DNA from: Sternotherus odoratus
Lineage: Eukaryota; Chordata; Testudines; Kinosternidae
Direction: 5' to 3'
Assembly: GCA_032164245.1 (NCBI GenBank)
Contig: JAVMKO010000003.1
Span: forward strand, 6,520,651-6,584,650
DNA length: 64,000 bases
The position numbers and the translations under genes were made by a program. Shown here piece by piece: positions 10,355 to 22,923 of the stretch. A model generated the notes under the pieces. That model was not told where the DNA came from. It made no database searches and saw only the letters and a list, made by a program, of their open reading frames with translations. Numbering within the stretch: the stretch's first letter is position 1; each line of letters starts with the position of its first letter.

Positions 10355-13300
10355 TACAATATACTGACTCAGCTTTACAAAGAAGATTTTTGTCTCATCA
10401 ATGTTCCAAGTATCACTCATGGCTATAGGGCATTTGTTTTTCTAAGTGTCAAGTAGGCTATGTCAGTAAATATCTATTCTGACCACCCTGTTAAAAATCG
10501 GAGTCAATATCACTTTTCAGACAAGCTGCCATGTCAAATTAGAATGTTACTCTACCTACTTTGGGCCTGCATATTGCAAGGAGCACTCCTAGGTCCATCT
10601 CAAGGTCCTGTGCTCTACCTCCTTCGAGCTAGAAAGGACTGGTCTCAACTCCCTTTCTGTAGCAAACCTCATTGCAACTGCTCCATCCTCTGGAAGGGTC
10701 TCTACTATGCAGCACCACAGAGATCCCATTTCTGCTGCTGGCTACAGCATTCTTAGCCCTCAGCCGATCCACAGCTGAACAGTGGTGCTTTGTGGTGTTT
10801 CCAGAATACTGATCACTGAAATGGCCTGTAATGTACAGAAGTCAGAGACAGAGGCACACAAATAAATCTGAAAGAGCTGTGTATTGTGGAACACAGGGAC
10901 ATGGGAATAGGATCCATGCTCATTGATCTTCTCTTGGAATTATACCTTGGTGGTGATGATGCGGGTTCCTTGACATTATCTTCAAAAGTCTCGCTTTCCA
11001 CAGCTCAGAATGAATGACTTGTTGGCCAAGTGGTTCAGCATCCCAGTAGGGATACAGGAGGATTGGATACTTCCACTGTTACCAACAGGCTAGCAAATAT
11101 TATAAGTCATGTCCATCTCTGTGTTGAACTATCTTCAGCTGTTGCAGTAAAGACCTGGGAGAGGTGCTGAGGGGCCTTATGTTTCACCTGTAGAGACATT
11201 TGCCAAGTCACTCTTAACGTTGTAGAGTTGTGCTACCTTGGCCTGTGAGCTGATGGTTTTGGGGGATCTATACTGCTTGGTGGTGCCATTTTTCACATGA
11301 GATCTACACCTGAGCTCCTGACCACTCCTTAAAAATCCCATGCCATGACATATTTTGCAAACATAGGGATGCTAATCTTAATGTCCTGGCTAAATTCCAA
11401 GTTGGGTTCCAACATTCTACCTACCTAAAAGGATTCCACCTGTAACTTCAGCCCAGGAAGTTATATTTTTATCTCTGTACATCAAGATGAGATATTGTTT
11501 AGTTTTGGTGTGTAAGAAATGGAGGATCACTCAGTCTATTAACAAGCCTAGCTATTGGAATGTCGGTTTTGTAAAGTGACATGCTAGTACATGGTCAAAA
11601 CCAATAAAAATGAGTGTGTGCTGAAGACCAGTTTCTCTGGTCTGTTTTCTAATTGTGATTAAGTTAGAAACTTAAGTCCACTCCAGTCCTGAACTGGAGA
11701 GAAAGAGGCAAATTAGGTTCTTTGGCAAGCATGTTTCCCAAAAAGGGAGAAAATAGGGAAAAATAAAGAAAAGAAAGTACACTCTGTTTACAGTGCTGTG
11801 AAACTGCCTTGTGACAGTGAGCTTATAAATAAACAGGAGTATATGAACTTGCCTCAAGTTTATCATTTGGCGCATGGTTAAAATATAGTGTGGCACCTAG
11901 CTACCATGGTGACAGGGGACGTACAAATGCTAAGAAATAAGTGGCCTTATAAAGATATAATACGTACTGAAATAGCAGATTATGTTTTAGCAGAATGCTA
12001 AAAGGTGATCTTCCCACCCACTCCAGTTCAAAGTGAGAGAAGACTCCTCAAATGGGAATATTTTTGCTGCTTTCCTTGTTTGCACTGGGGATGGAGGGAG
12101 AATCAAGAGGGAGCGGGGTGGCTTTGAGGGCTATTCACGGGCTATAGAATCTTTCACCTGTCGCTCACCATGTCACTTCACGTTGCTGTCACCATTTGAT
12201 GGCCTATGTGAAATGGTATATTGGCCTGACTTCAGTTCCTAGTGGACAGATAGCCACGTCATAAGGACCAAAGCTATCGCTGGCTCTAAGTCAAACCCTT
12301 GTTGGGAATTTCAGCCGAGAACTGAATAGGTCATAAGAGGGATGGTCTGCCCAGGTGGGGTGATATTCTTCAGATCTATCCATACTGCACGTCTCTGGTA
12401 GACAAGAGTCCAAGTAATTCTGAGAGAAAATCAAATTCACAAACCATTATCCAAATCCAAAATTGCCAAATTGTTACCAAATCAGAATGGATCAAAATTC
12501 CATTCTGTCCAATGTGCACCAACGCAGTTCATTGTGCAGAACAATTCCAGCATTAACTAGGCTATGACGATGGATAGATGGTAAAGAATGCCTTCGGCAC
12601 AGAAGCGATTGCACTGCTGATTTTCAGTTGGACATACTCTCCAAAAATCTCTTCCAAAACACCTTGATACAAGTTGGCTGGTCTGTATGAAATAAGTGGG
12701 CAGTCTTAGTCGAGAGGGCAGGCTGTCCCATCACAAAAATTGCGACTGGTGATTGGCACTTTGTTGACAGACTCAGCAAGTTGGTTGAAGAATTGAATTA
12801 CCATGGAAATGGATCTACTTTCTCATTCCTATAGATGGCTCCGGTAGATCAGGAGCCAAGTATATTGCACTGCCTATATAATGTCTGATTTGTGGGTGAA
12901 GACAAGTCTTCAGTTTCCAGTATTGCTAGCTCAGTATCTTTTGCAGGCCTTAAATTCACCTAACTCAAAATACTACAGTCCTGGGATCTTAATTTTTTCC
13001 AGTCCCCGCAGAATATTTCCTGCTTTGGAGGATGGGTTCCATTGAATGACACTGGGAAAAGGAAATACACTTCAGACCCATAGGGCAGGTGGGATTTGAG
13101 AGCTCCAGGAATGTCTCTTGCAAGAAATGACTATGTAGAGATGACTCCAACAGAGACTTCTGACGTTTGCTTATTTGGATATTAAGATACTGCCAACGCC
13201 CTCAGGGATTTTCTGTACTGATCTGAAAGAGCCACTTGGTCCCATTTATCCAAAAATGAAAGATTAAATAGAGGCGGCCTCCACTGACATACAATTTACA

Positions 13301-14330
13301 GACCACAGTATGGGGAAGGACAATTTGGATTAGCCAGGTTGTCATTCCTAGGAGCTTTTCTGCAGTGAGAGCATCTGAGACAAAAGTACATGCCTCTACC
13401 GCTTGAGCTGAATACGCCCCACCATTAGCTGGTAGTCACAATAGATTTGTGGCTGTGTGAATCAGGCACTAGAATGGGATATGCACTCTCAACTAACACG
13501 TCACACACTCCCCCTGTGAGGGGATGCTTATCCTGTGCATGTGAAACTCAAACCATTAGATGGGTCACTTCTTTGAAGCAGTCCCACCATGACTTGTTAG
13601 CAGGGATAGAACATCTGGACTTTCAGTACACATCTCTACCACTTGATCTAAAGCAGCAACTCCATTGTCCGATAGTAGTAGCAGGTTCTTATCCTCTACA
13701 TGAACTAGCAACTAATAGGAGGATACAATACATTTAGCCAAAGTATTACTTCTATAGGAACCACTCAGTGTCGAAATAGGTTCCAGTTGTATTAGCATAT
13801 TTTTGTCGTACTAGGAACCAGGCCCTGATGGCCCACTTTAGGCACAGGAGGGGATAGGGGAAATAATGAATGGATAGAGTGTAACTCTCTCCTGAGTAGA
13901 GGAATGGTTTCCTATTATATCATCCAAACACTACAGTCAGCAGTAGCTCTAGGTCAGAAGTTTAAGTTGAGCACTATCTATAGTTACACAAGTGTTCATT
14001 AACTAAAGTGCCCTTTAGTTCCCTGTGGCGACTGCTTGTGTGTGTGTCCTACCTGGATGCTTACTGTTATGAAGCCTCAGGCTAGAACATGCAGCTGTCT
14101 CTACCTTGATCTTTCATGATGGTTGGCAAACAGATTCCACATGAAGGTAGCAGGTTAGCTTGATAGTATTTCTCAGTTTTCTGAGTGGGGCAGCATTCCA
14201 GGTGTCCCCCTGGAAGAGATGCCCCTCTCTCTGGTTGCCTCCTGCAATCCCCACTTGGGATACAGCAAACAACCACTCCTTAGCTCTTCAGGGCTCTGCC
14301 ACCATTTTGGGCCTGAAAGTCCTCACATGG
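10355..14330. other. Long unassigned non-coding interval
   Basis: About 4 kb with no exon I can support. Apart from the paired repeat at 13384-13740, no recognisable transposon was seen. Composition is even, with no long low-complexity tract. Confidence 0.4.
13384..13740 (-). repeat. Two related tRNA-SINE-like segments about 240 bp apart
   Basis: 'agtacatgcctctaccgctt' near 13386 and 'agtacacatctctaccactt' near 13626 begin segments that align over roughly 50 bp (gagctgaa / gatctaaa, ccattagctggtag / ccattgtccgatag). The 'tctaccgcttgagct' block resembles the antisense of a tRNA anticodon arm, as in tRNA-derived SINEs. A third similar block lies near 24950-24985. The family name is not certain. 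Confidence 0.35.
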
Positions 14331-14610
14331 AATCACAGATGAGGTTGGAAGAAACCTCAGGAGGTCATCTAGTCCAACTCCCTGCTCAAAGCAGGACCAA
14401 TCCCTAACTAAGTCATCCCAGCCTGGGCTTTGTCAAGCCGGGCCTTAAAAACCTCTAAGGAAGGAGATTCCACCACCTCCCTAGGTAACCCATTCCAGTG
14501 CTTCACCATCCTCCTAGTGAAAAAGTTTTTCCTAATATCCAACCTAGACCTCCCCCAGTGCAACTTGAGACCATTACTCCTTATTCTTGTTCTGGAGCTG
14601 AAGTTTACCT
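14331..14610 (-). mobile_element. CR1 LINE fragment, 3' end
   Basis: Read on the minus strand it contains 'ggatattaggaaaaactttt', 'atgggttacctagggaggtg', then 'ttggactagatgacctcctg' at the 3' end. These are the last part of the CR1 ORF2 (a [25 protein letters not shown] peptide) and its 3' tail, ending in a 'tctgtgatt' unit at 14331. It is severely 5'-truncated, as most CR1 copies are, and no longer coding. Confidence 0.9.
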
Positions 14611-16836
14611 TAAGAGTGAGGAAGGCAGCTGCTCATTGGAGACAGGTCAAAAGCCGGGGAGGTGAGTGAAGTGAGTTGGGATTGGAGGAGTGGGCTTACA
14701 GGATTCCTTTTACAGCCACACAAATTGCATACACCTGATGTTGTGTCTAGTCCTAACTGGAATCAGACAGTTACGTCCTTGATCCCTACGTGGAAAATCG
14801 GAAGAGAAAGTCCCAAAGAGAGAAGAGTAACAAAAATGATTCAAAGGCAGGAGGGAACTGACAAAATGAGGAAGAAGTAAATATGTTGAGCTCTCACTTC
14901 TTTTCACTTGCATTTGCTCTCCTCCACAATCTTCGTTTCACCCACTGTCCTTCTCCCATGCTTCTCTCTGCACCTTCTACACAGTTCCTTCACTGGGACT
15001 ATGTATGCACTGGCCAGTTAGAATTGGAAGAGCTTTAAGGCCAGGACCTTTGTCTCCATATCTGTCTGTAAAGTCCTCACATATTCTGCTATATAAGTGA
15101 AAGATGAGCCCAGGCGATGGTGTTCAGGTTCTGAATACCAAGAACCTTGGAGGAGGAGCGTGTTTGTATCTACAGTGATGGACTGGCCCATTTTTAAGAT
15201 ACAGATTGCTTGAGAGATTTGGAACTAAATGGGCATTCTCAATTCTCTCCAGCATCTGAGTGTTTGGATATAGGGTTTTGGTTGGGAATTATCTCTAGGC
15301 GGGCCCGCACTTGGTTTGTTTTATATGTGTAGTCAGACTAGAAGGGCTCCTTTCCAACATGCCGGTTGGGGCTGGCCAATATTTGAAAACCTTTCCAACG
15401 TTCCTGAGGTTCGAGGGAGTTGAAGGCTGACTTTCTAGTGAACCCCCATGCCAACGAGGGATTTAGGGGAGGACTCGGCAGTTTTGTATGGAAAGAAGAG
15501 CCCAGTTACACTTAAAACTTCAGGGTGTCATTTGGATCCAAAACTCAAAGTGAATCTCAGACAGGTAAGGAGAGGAAACCTATCCAAACTGAAACACAGG
15601 AAAACCCTGTCAGTTGAAGCTACCAGGCTGACTTGCCCGGTGGAAGGCTGTATATTTTACAGGGCTACGATCCACCCAGCACTTTGGAATGGTTACAGGG
15701 CTGAATTCTGCTCTCTGTTAAAACCCTGCCATCTTCTTGGATTCTCAAGTGTAACTGGAGAAAGGAATATGGCCCACAATGACTGGGTCAGATCCAGGAA
15801 GGTGCTGAGCACCCTCAACTCCCAAAGACATCAATAGGATATGATGGCATTCTGGATTTAGAGAAGGTACTTGGCACTTTGGAGGACTGGCCTTCGTGGG
15901 AGCTCTGCATGAGAAGGGGGCTGCGGGATGTGACCTGATCTATGTCTGTAGGAATATCTGAAATGGGATAATTGATTCCACATGGAAAAATGAGTCAACT
16001 TCTCATATTGAAGAAAACACTATGTCCGTTCTCCTTGGTGGTGAATCCTGGAGTCCTTACTGCAGGCAAAGCACTCATGGACTTCAGTAGGATCAGGCCC
16101 TACGGATTATAAATGGTCCAAGTGTCTTTTAAATTAGAGATATAAGAATCAAACGGTCAAGAACGTTTGTTGACATTGGAGCAATGATATCAAGGTAAAA
16201 TATTATTGAAAAAGCAGTTTCGTATTGTGTTAAATCTATTCTATTCCGATTCATCTAGCATGCCTTGACATGGTAACTGACCATCAGGCGGTAGCTTACT
16301 AAGCAACATAGATTAGCATCTAGCAAACCTCTCATTCATGTCAATGGGAGTAGGATCGAATCCAGGGATCCTGAGCATGTCTCTAGTTCTCTCCCTCTTC
16401 AAAGTGTTGTATAAACATTATCTAATCCTTATCGCACACTTGCGAGGTAGGTAAACAGCCTACGAGATTATTAGAACAGACTATTCTTAACGTCTCATTT
16501 ATTTCCCACCATATAGTGGTTCGTTGACTAAGCTTGGACAATGAAATGGGACTGGTCAGTATCACGTTAGTTCCTAACCGGTTTGACTTTCTGATGCGCG
16601 TGCATCAGTGTAGTGCTGATAGTGAGCCGAACCCATTGCTGTAGAAAGTCACTGAGGCCAAGAAAAAGGGACTGGGTGTGTATATCCAGAATAGCCAGAG
16701 TTATTAAAACTAATGCTAACAAAAGTTCTGGAAGAAATATGGACCCTCATACTTCAGGGGCTCAAACAAGTCTCTAAATATTAGAGACCAGGATGAGACT
16801 TAACTTGGGGGCCATCTTATTCCACATTTCCCAGCT
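14611..16836. other. Non-coding interval, mostly unassigned
   Basis: No supported exon. A short CR1-tail-like scrap ('cagactagaagggctccttt', 15327-15346) and a MIR-like scrap near 16400-16455 ('ttgtataaacattatctaat', 'cgcacacttgcgaggtaggt') are all I can assign. The 129-codon frame at 15448-15837 has no recognised domain. Confidence 0.4.
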
Positions 16837-17440
16837 GTGGGGTTCTTCCATCTTCCTTGGAAGCATCCAGTGATAGCCAATGTCAGAGAGAGGGGAATGG
16901 AGCAGCTGGAGGTCAAGTCATATCCAATCTATCACTGCCTATGCTCCTTCCACGTAATCCATCATGCTTTAACCCCCACCATTCCTCTGCCAATGATTCC
17001 AGGCTCCGTTGCCCGATTCTCCACTTCTCTGACCCGTATTTTCCTGCTTTCTCCCAAGCCACCTCTTACAAGTGGGAGCCCCATCAAAACCTGTAAAGCC
17101 ACCACCTTATCCTACTTCAAGTCCCTCCTCCAGGCTCGCCTTTGCCGTAATATATGCAGAAAACTGCTGTCCAATGATGGCTAGACAGACGACCAGCTGT
17201 GATCACTGCTCCCTGCTGGCTAAGAGCTGTGCGCATCCTATTCGTTGTCTTCCCTACCTTCATCCCAACCCCCTTGTTTGGCTCCTCCACTTATTCCTGT
17301 ATATCTTATCTTTTAGATTGTAAGTTACTGGGACAGGGCGTGATTTTTTATATGTACAGCATCTAGTGCAATGAGGCCTGCCCGGGTTGGCTGCTAGAAG
17401 GCACCAGAGTATCAATGTTAGATAAATGAACAACGTGTCT
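16837..17440 (+). mobile_element. L2/CR1-type LINE 3' portion
   Basis: The right end has the L2-family 3' UTR order: 'ttttagattgtaagttactg', 'ggacagggcgtg', 'tgtacagcatctagtgcaat', then a 'ctgctagaaggcacc' segment. Upstream, 'cctacttcaagtccctcctc' and 'caggctcgcctttgcc' match the usual end of the reverse-transcriptase ORF. The frame is interrupted. A related 3' end is at 32845-32960. Confidence 0.6.
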
Positions 17441-19260
17441 CCACAAAGGGTTTCACTGAAATAAAACAATGATGATGTTTCTATTCCTATTAGGCTCTGT
17501 AGCACCTGCCACACCCCTTGCTAGGATCGTGAGTGTCCATTCCTGCAGCCAGACCCAGGGCATGCTCTCTGGTTCCTTGCCCGCTGTACAATTGCTTTGG
17601 GATCCAATGCCCCAAAACCCCAGAGGAGTTTTCTAGCTGCAGTGTCTCCTTTGCCAGGGCCATGAGGCTGCCTCTTGACAACCTTTGTATACTTGGAGCC
17701 AAGGGGATACAGGGCCCCCGACTGATGACCAGGGCAGCAAGCAGGACAGCCCCAAATGGAGCCAGGCCCCTTAGCAGGGTGATCAGTCCGGGAGTCCCTG
17801 GGAGTGCAGATGGCAGGCACAGACTCTGCCACTTGAAGGAACTCAGGCTACATCAAGCCCTCCTGCGTCTGTACCCCGGGTTCTGGGAGCCTGCTAGGAC
17901 GGTTAATATCCACTCTCCTATCTGCACAATTTACCCTTGGGTCCCTTTGTGTCTCGCAGCCTCCACAAGACCACATCATCCCACTCCTGAACAGGACAAT
18001 GGGTTTGTATGTGTCCCTGTTCCCTGCCCTCCTGACAATCTCCCCCACTCCTAGCGAAGAGGAGACGCCCACCTGGAGACCTGGTGAATAATTCTTTTGG
18101 CTCAGTCCTCTGGGAGTCCACAAATCCCTTCAGCTTGTGTCTCAGTGGCCCCTCATTTGGTGGTGGTTCTTCACACAGCTCAGCTTCTCCCTGGCACTGG
18201 CACACCCAAACTGCCACTCTCCCCAAAAGACCGTAGAAGCTGTTTTGATAGAATCAAGGCCATCAGTTCTCCTACTGACCATCCTGCCAGCTTGAGCCAC
18301 TGAGTTTTCTCCATTCAGCCATTCACGACGTGAAGGTCTCAGGCTGCTCATTCCTGAAGGAAAAGGCTCCTGCTGCTGGTACTTCTCCAAGATCCTCAAC
18401 CACTTCAAGAGCAGCGTCAACGGCTTTGTAGTCCCCGGCAGCATCCTCACCAGGGATCAATATGTGGCTTGTGCCTCTCCTGTTAAAAAAGGAACTAAAT
18501 GAACAACTTCCAACCCCCTCCACTGAGCATCATTGGCTACCCATTCACATGCCGAGTTAGGCCTCCGGGTCATCATCCAGATTTATAATTGCATGGAACC
18601 TGCAGCTTGGTTAGTGTCCCTGGGCTCTACTGAATCTCTGAATATCCGCCCCAGGCACTGGTGTCGTCTCACTCCCACCGCATCACGGGCTTGCTGCTGT
18701 TCTAAAAATTGCAGCAGAAGCGCTTCTCTTTTTGGACTGCATCTTTGGCTTGCTGCTGCTGTATCTCCGTCCGCTTCGGGGTCTCCCCCATTTTCAATGT
18801 TTGTACTTCTTTGTACAGAGGGGGTTCAAAACTAAAGTTCCGTGAGTCCTGCCGCCCCTTTGCTCTCGCATTGTGAGTTGTCGCCGGTCAGAACCAAACG
18901 TCCTTGCTGGGGTCTGGTTTTATTCTCAACAGGAACTCAAAAAGGAACACCATGGAATTCAGCCCAAGCTTCTCCCCAGGCCTGGCTGCTCCCAGGGGTC
19001 CTCCCCAGGAATTGCTCAGTCCACAGTCTAAATTTTCTCTCTTTGCAGAGTGAGAGAGACACACACGCCCTTATCTCTAGATGGGGTAATGAGCCACCTG
19101 CAACCGGGAAGTTAGTACAAGATGCTTATTTCCCAGCAGGGCTGTCACCTGCTAAAAATATAGTGTTTACAGACAAGCACCGCCAGCCTATTACATTGCC
19201 TCTCCCTCCTGGGAATGTCATTAAATCAGGGGGCAGATTCTGTACTCTTTTATACCACTG
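17441..19260 (-). other. GC-richer block, possible old retroelement debris
   Basis: This block is clearly richer in GC than its flanks. On the minus strand at about 17590-17790 a hydrophobic stretch (Leu/Ala/Val-rich) followed by Arg-Gly-Pro-Cys-Ile and then a basic/helical tail faintly resembles the membrane-anchor region of a degraded retroviral envelope gene. No LTR pair, gag or pol was found. On the plus strand near 18527-18600 'atcattggctacccattcac' and 'gtcatcatccagatttataa' resemble an L2-type reverse-transcriptase C-terminus. Assignment is weak and no intact gene is proposed. Confidence 0.2.
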
Positions 19261-20826
19261 AAAGTGAGCGAGTTCCACTGAAGTAAGTGGCATCATTCCG
19301 CATTGACGCCCATGTGAATGAAAGGAGACGCTTACTCATGGCACGCCCACGGACAGCTTTCTAAACAAGGATCCGCCTTACAAGCTGGAGAAAAGCACAG
19401 GGATGAGTTGGTATAAACACCCAGATAGACAGGTTCTCAGTTAGCCTGGCTGAAACCCAGAACCGAAGGAAACACCTGGAACTCCATGCTAAAGAAAAGT
19501 TTGCTGTCAATGTTACAATAGGATATCAAGACCCACCATTATCTGCCGAACAGAGAATTGACCATTAGCAAACTGTCCCAATTTGATCACAGTACCTAAC
19601 CTGGAAGGGAATGAGGGAACATAATGCTTCTGTCCCGTAAAACAGATCAAATCCTCCTTGCCTTATGCACATGAGAAATCCCATTAGTTTCAGTAGGAGA
19701 ACTCCTGCGAGTGAGGGGACCAGGGTTTGGCCGTTGGCGGACAGCGTTAATAAGACAAAGATGGAGACAATACTCTGAATCTCCTGGTTCGTCATACAAT
19801 CCACAAATCTTTCTGATCATCTTGGGGATACATTCAACCCTTCGTCAGCCCTTCAGTTACACCAGGGATGAATCTGGCCCCGTGCTACATTTTTCTTTTG
19901 TGATGGAATCAGTCACATGAGGACTCAGGATCAGCAAGTTCTCTACTTATAACTTACAGTTGAGATTCACTGCAGAGCGGACACAAACCAATACAGATTA
20001 TTCCCTTTCAGAGCACAGGCAATTTATCATTCCTGTAAAAGCAGATCCTGCCTTGAGCCCTTTTGTACATTATAATGGGACTGCACACGCATAACGAGGT
20101 GCAAAATATGACTCTTTGTGATCTGTTTTTACAATGACAAAGAACAAAGATGGCCTTGCGATCTAGCCGATTACTAATGGGTAAGGGCAAGTCAACACCA
20201 CTTCTTTTTTCTGCCTCCCGAATGTGACAAGCGTAAACACACAAAAGGTCGACATGTTGCATGTCACAAATTTGGGACTATAACGTACAGATGAGAGAAA
20301 ACTGAACTCAAACATGAAACAGCAATAAAATAATGTCAATTTAAGCGTAATTGTGCTTTTTGGTATTTCAAAAACACCCCAATCGTCCATTGAGTCTCAT
20401 TATTTCAACGTAAACCCCTCAAAAAGCTCAGTAGAGTGACAAAGCGCTCCAATTCAAACACGAACTTTGGAAGCATACGTCTGTTACACGTTATTTTTTT
20501 CATTGTTCGATTTGTGTCTTCAAATCAACTCCAACCTGTAATTCCAGCTGCTAGACAATGTCAAGAACACACTGGTATTTCATTCCAGATAATCAAAAAA
20601 CGACGCCACAAAAAAGTAGAAATAGCTGGGAACAGGCAAACAATAACCAAGCCAGAACGGAACAGACACCAGATCAGAAAGAGGTGAAAAAAATATCTCT
20701 TTGTATCGAACAGCTGCAGAATTTGTAGGGAGTTAAAGGGAGGAAGATGCAGAACAGACCTCGTGAAACTGCCTCTCGGGGATGAGTTTTGCAATCCTGG
20801 CATGTGCTTTAGGTGAGACACACGGC
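19261..20826. other. Non-coding interval, nothing recognised
   Basis: No exon, RNA gene or clear transposon seen on either strand. Confidence 0.4.
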
Positions 20827-21005
20827 TTGGCTACATGGTGGTTCAGTGCGCACCAGCAAAGGGGTAAATTCTAATGTGCCCAGCATGCTGTGCACTCACC
20901 GGCCCAGGTAGATCCTGTTCCTGCTCACAAAGGTTCCCTAGTGCTCATTAACATAGCCCTGGACCATGCGTGTGCACATTAGAATGCACACCCTTGCTGG
21001 AACAC
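20827..21005. repeat. Short DNA-transposon-like repeat
   Basis: It shares the motif string 'tagtgctcattaacatag' and 'gcacattagaatgcacaccc' with 34385-34560 ('gcacacgttaacatag', 'gcacgttagaattcacagcc'). 'attctaatgtgcccagc' at the left mirrors 'gcacattagaatgcaca' at the right, so the element has inverted internal structure. Confidence 0.5.
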
Positions 21006-21470
21006 ACTAAGGCAACGTATAGATACGCCCCAGTAACAGCATTTTCACGCTTATATTCAAATTCACTCACGTCTGGTTTGTATTTCATAGTGTTGCTATT
21101 CTCTCCCCCCCCCTCCCCCCCTCCCCTCCAAGAAGGAGAACGACCGGAACTTACACTCGATAAAATATTTGCTCCTTCTCCAGAAAGGCGACACTCTACC
21201 CAATCCATCTCCAAATCTTTTGCTTGTTTACAATTCCAAAGCAGTGGGTATAAATACGGCTGCATTAATGGACCGCTCCGTAGGTTTGATAATTTTATTA
21301 GTCTAATTCTACTCCCAGTGAACTCAGTGGGCTTGACGCAGAAAGCACTCTCAGGTGAGTATTCCTCATTCATGCAAATAGTCCCAGTAGCTAGAATTAT
21401 GTAGCTGTCTACACTGTAGTACTAATTTAACTGGGACTATTTAAGTGAGCAGAATCGATTGGCTGGGCTC

Positions 21471-21750
21471 ACTAAGGGTATGGCTATTCTACCCGCTGGA
21501 TTGGCTATCGATGTATCAGGGATCGATTTATCCTGTCTCATCTAGACACAATAAATCGATCCCTGAATCAATGCCTGTACTCCATCTTGGCAGGAGGAGT
21601 AAGTGGAGTCGATGGGGGAGTCTCCGTGGTCAACTCACCACCGTGAGGATGGCCAGGTAAGTTGAACTAAGATACTTCGACTTCAGCTGTGTGAATAGAG
21701 TAGCTGAAGTTGCGTATCTTAGTTCGAACCTCCCCCCTGTAGCCCAGGCC
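21471..21750 (+). mobile_element. Short DNA transposon (MITE) of the ATCGATTTAT family
   Basis: From 'aagggtatggctattctacc' through 'gggatcgatttatcctgtct', its mirror 'acacaataaatcgatccctg', 'ggagtcgatgggggagtc', 'caccgtgaggatggccaggt', and paired 'aactaagatacttcgacttc' / 'gaagttgcgtatcttagttc', to 'ctgtagcccaggcc'. The same order of blocks begins at 63829. This is a structured non-autonomous element common in turtles and related reptiles (from memory). Confidence 0.75.
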
Positions 21751-22640
21751 TGAGAGCTTTGCCACTGACTGCACTGGCACCAGGATCAAGTTTTATATTT
21801 CATGGTTGGCCAGGCTATATTGGGAATAAACAAATGAGAGTTCCGATCCCTCTGGCAATTCCAGATGAGATAACATCAACAGGTACTGTACTCAGTCAGC
21901 ATATTGTGCGAGACCTTGGTCATTATGGCATTGCTGGCTACTAATCTCAGACTCTGTGCATTCGTGGAGGGGAAATGCATTTGTAACACAACGCAAAAGA
22001 CAGCCACATACAATTTTCAGGGAGAGGACGAGTTCTTCCCTTCTGTGACAGACTCTTAATGGCAAAATGTAATTTACAATGTGGCACAATAAACATGAAG
22101 AGAGAAATCTAAAGACCTTTAGCTTTCCAGAATCGAAAATTTGAACGGATGTTGCTGCATGGGATGCTACAGTATATGTGAACAGTGAACGTGCTCTGTA
22201 CATACAATGACACTTCATTTGGGTAAAGTAGTTAAAAGGGAAGAAAACGGAAGAAGGTAAAAATATATGAACAAATGCATCTAACAATTATTTCCCTCCT
22301 TTGCTCTCCCTTGCCCCATCTTCCCCCCTTCCCTCCATCCACTATATTAAGTTCAGACTATTTAATTGGAAGATCAGGATTGCAAAATCATTTCCTTTCA
22401 ATTTCACTGCTTCGTTCCAGATACAAAGAAAGCACCTTTAAAAAACCAAGAATAATTTGAGCATTCTGGTGTCTGTTTGACATGTCTAAACTTATACTTA
22501 AATAAAAAAAGTAATGACCCACTGAATAATGAACACAACAATATCGACTCTAGTGTATAGGAAAATAGAATCCAGACAGGATTTTACAACTAAGAAAGGA
22601 TAGCACAATAAAGATTATGACATTTTATGAATATTCAGTG
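21751..22640. other. Non-coding, AT-rich interval
   Basis: No transposon seen. The minus-strand 131-codon frame at 21892-22287 has no recognised motif. AATAAA motifs occur on the plus strand at about 22608 and on the minus strand at 22655-22660. Confidence 0.4.
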
Positions 22641-22654
22641 TTATAGCTTTGAGC

Positions 22655-22660
22655 TTTATT
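22655..22660 (-). promoter_or_regulatory. Poly(A) signal AATAAA after candidate exon
   Basis: The minus strand reads 'ttgcaataaagctc', 38 nt after the TAA of the candidate exon at 22699-22923. Confidence 0.4.
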
Positions 22661-22698
22661 GCAAAGCAAAAAATATATATTTGTATATATATATATTT

Positions 22699-22923
22699 TT
22701 ATCTACATATCACCTCTGACATTTTACACCACACTAAAGCACAGGAAATCAAAGAAATCATAGTGAGGTAGATACAAAACATAGGGATGTAGAAGACTCC
22801 AGTTTCCAAATTTGGCTTAACACAGTTGTCATTCATACATGTATATTCAATACAGCAGTGAGCCTGTTCAATGAGTCCTGATAAAATCAAGGCTAGGATT
22901 AGAGCCTGTCTAGAGACACCATC
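22699..22923 (-). CDS. Candidate terminal coding exon of an unidentified membrane protein
   Basis: The minus strand has a strong acceptor, 'cacttctcttcttttccatag', then an open frame of 74 codons (phase 0, starting Asp-Gly-Val-Ser-Arg) closed by TAA. AATAAA follows 38 nt downstream. In this frame the acceptor's own TAG is a stop, so the frame opens exactly at the exon edge. Residues about 7-17 are hydrophobic (Ala-Leu-Ile-Leu rich). A Cys-rich loop with four Cys follows (about 23-34), and residues 42-66 form a convincing transmembrane helix, before a short tail with 'KMSEVICR'. This could be the end of a tetraspan or other small membrane protein. I do not recognise it. Spliced to XKR6 exon 2 (phase 1) it would hit a stop after a few codons, so it is not an alternative XKR6 end with coding continuity. 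Confidence 0.4.
   Translation of the reverse strand, partial: DGVSRQALILALILSGLIEQAHCCIEYTCMNDNCVKPNLETGVFYIPMFCIYLTMISLISCALVWCKMSEVICR

Noticed and set aside
13384..13740. Possible tRNA genes
   Set aside because: Only antisense arm-like blocks remain; no intact A/B boxes or cloverleaf.
17533..18054. 173-codon plus-strand frame
   Set aside because: Overlaps long frames on the other strand, no domain, GC-rich block; not a supported gene.
18323..18523. Minus-strand frame preceded by 'ccttttttaacag'
   Set aside because: Acceptor-like start and stop are present, but the flanks look like retroelement debris and the peptide is not recognised.
20948..21404. Overlapping 141- and 144-codon frames on opposite strands
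   Set aside because: Partly inside a short transposon-like repeat, and no motif, splice or poly(A) support.
21892..22287. 131-codon minus-strand frame
   Set aside because: AT-rich sequence, no motif, no acceptor found at its start.
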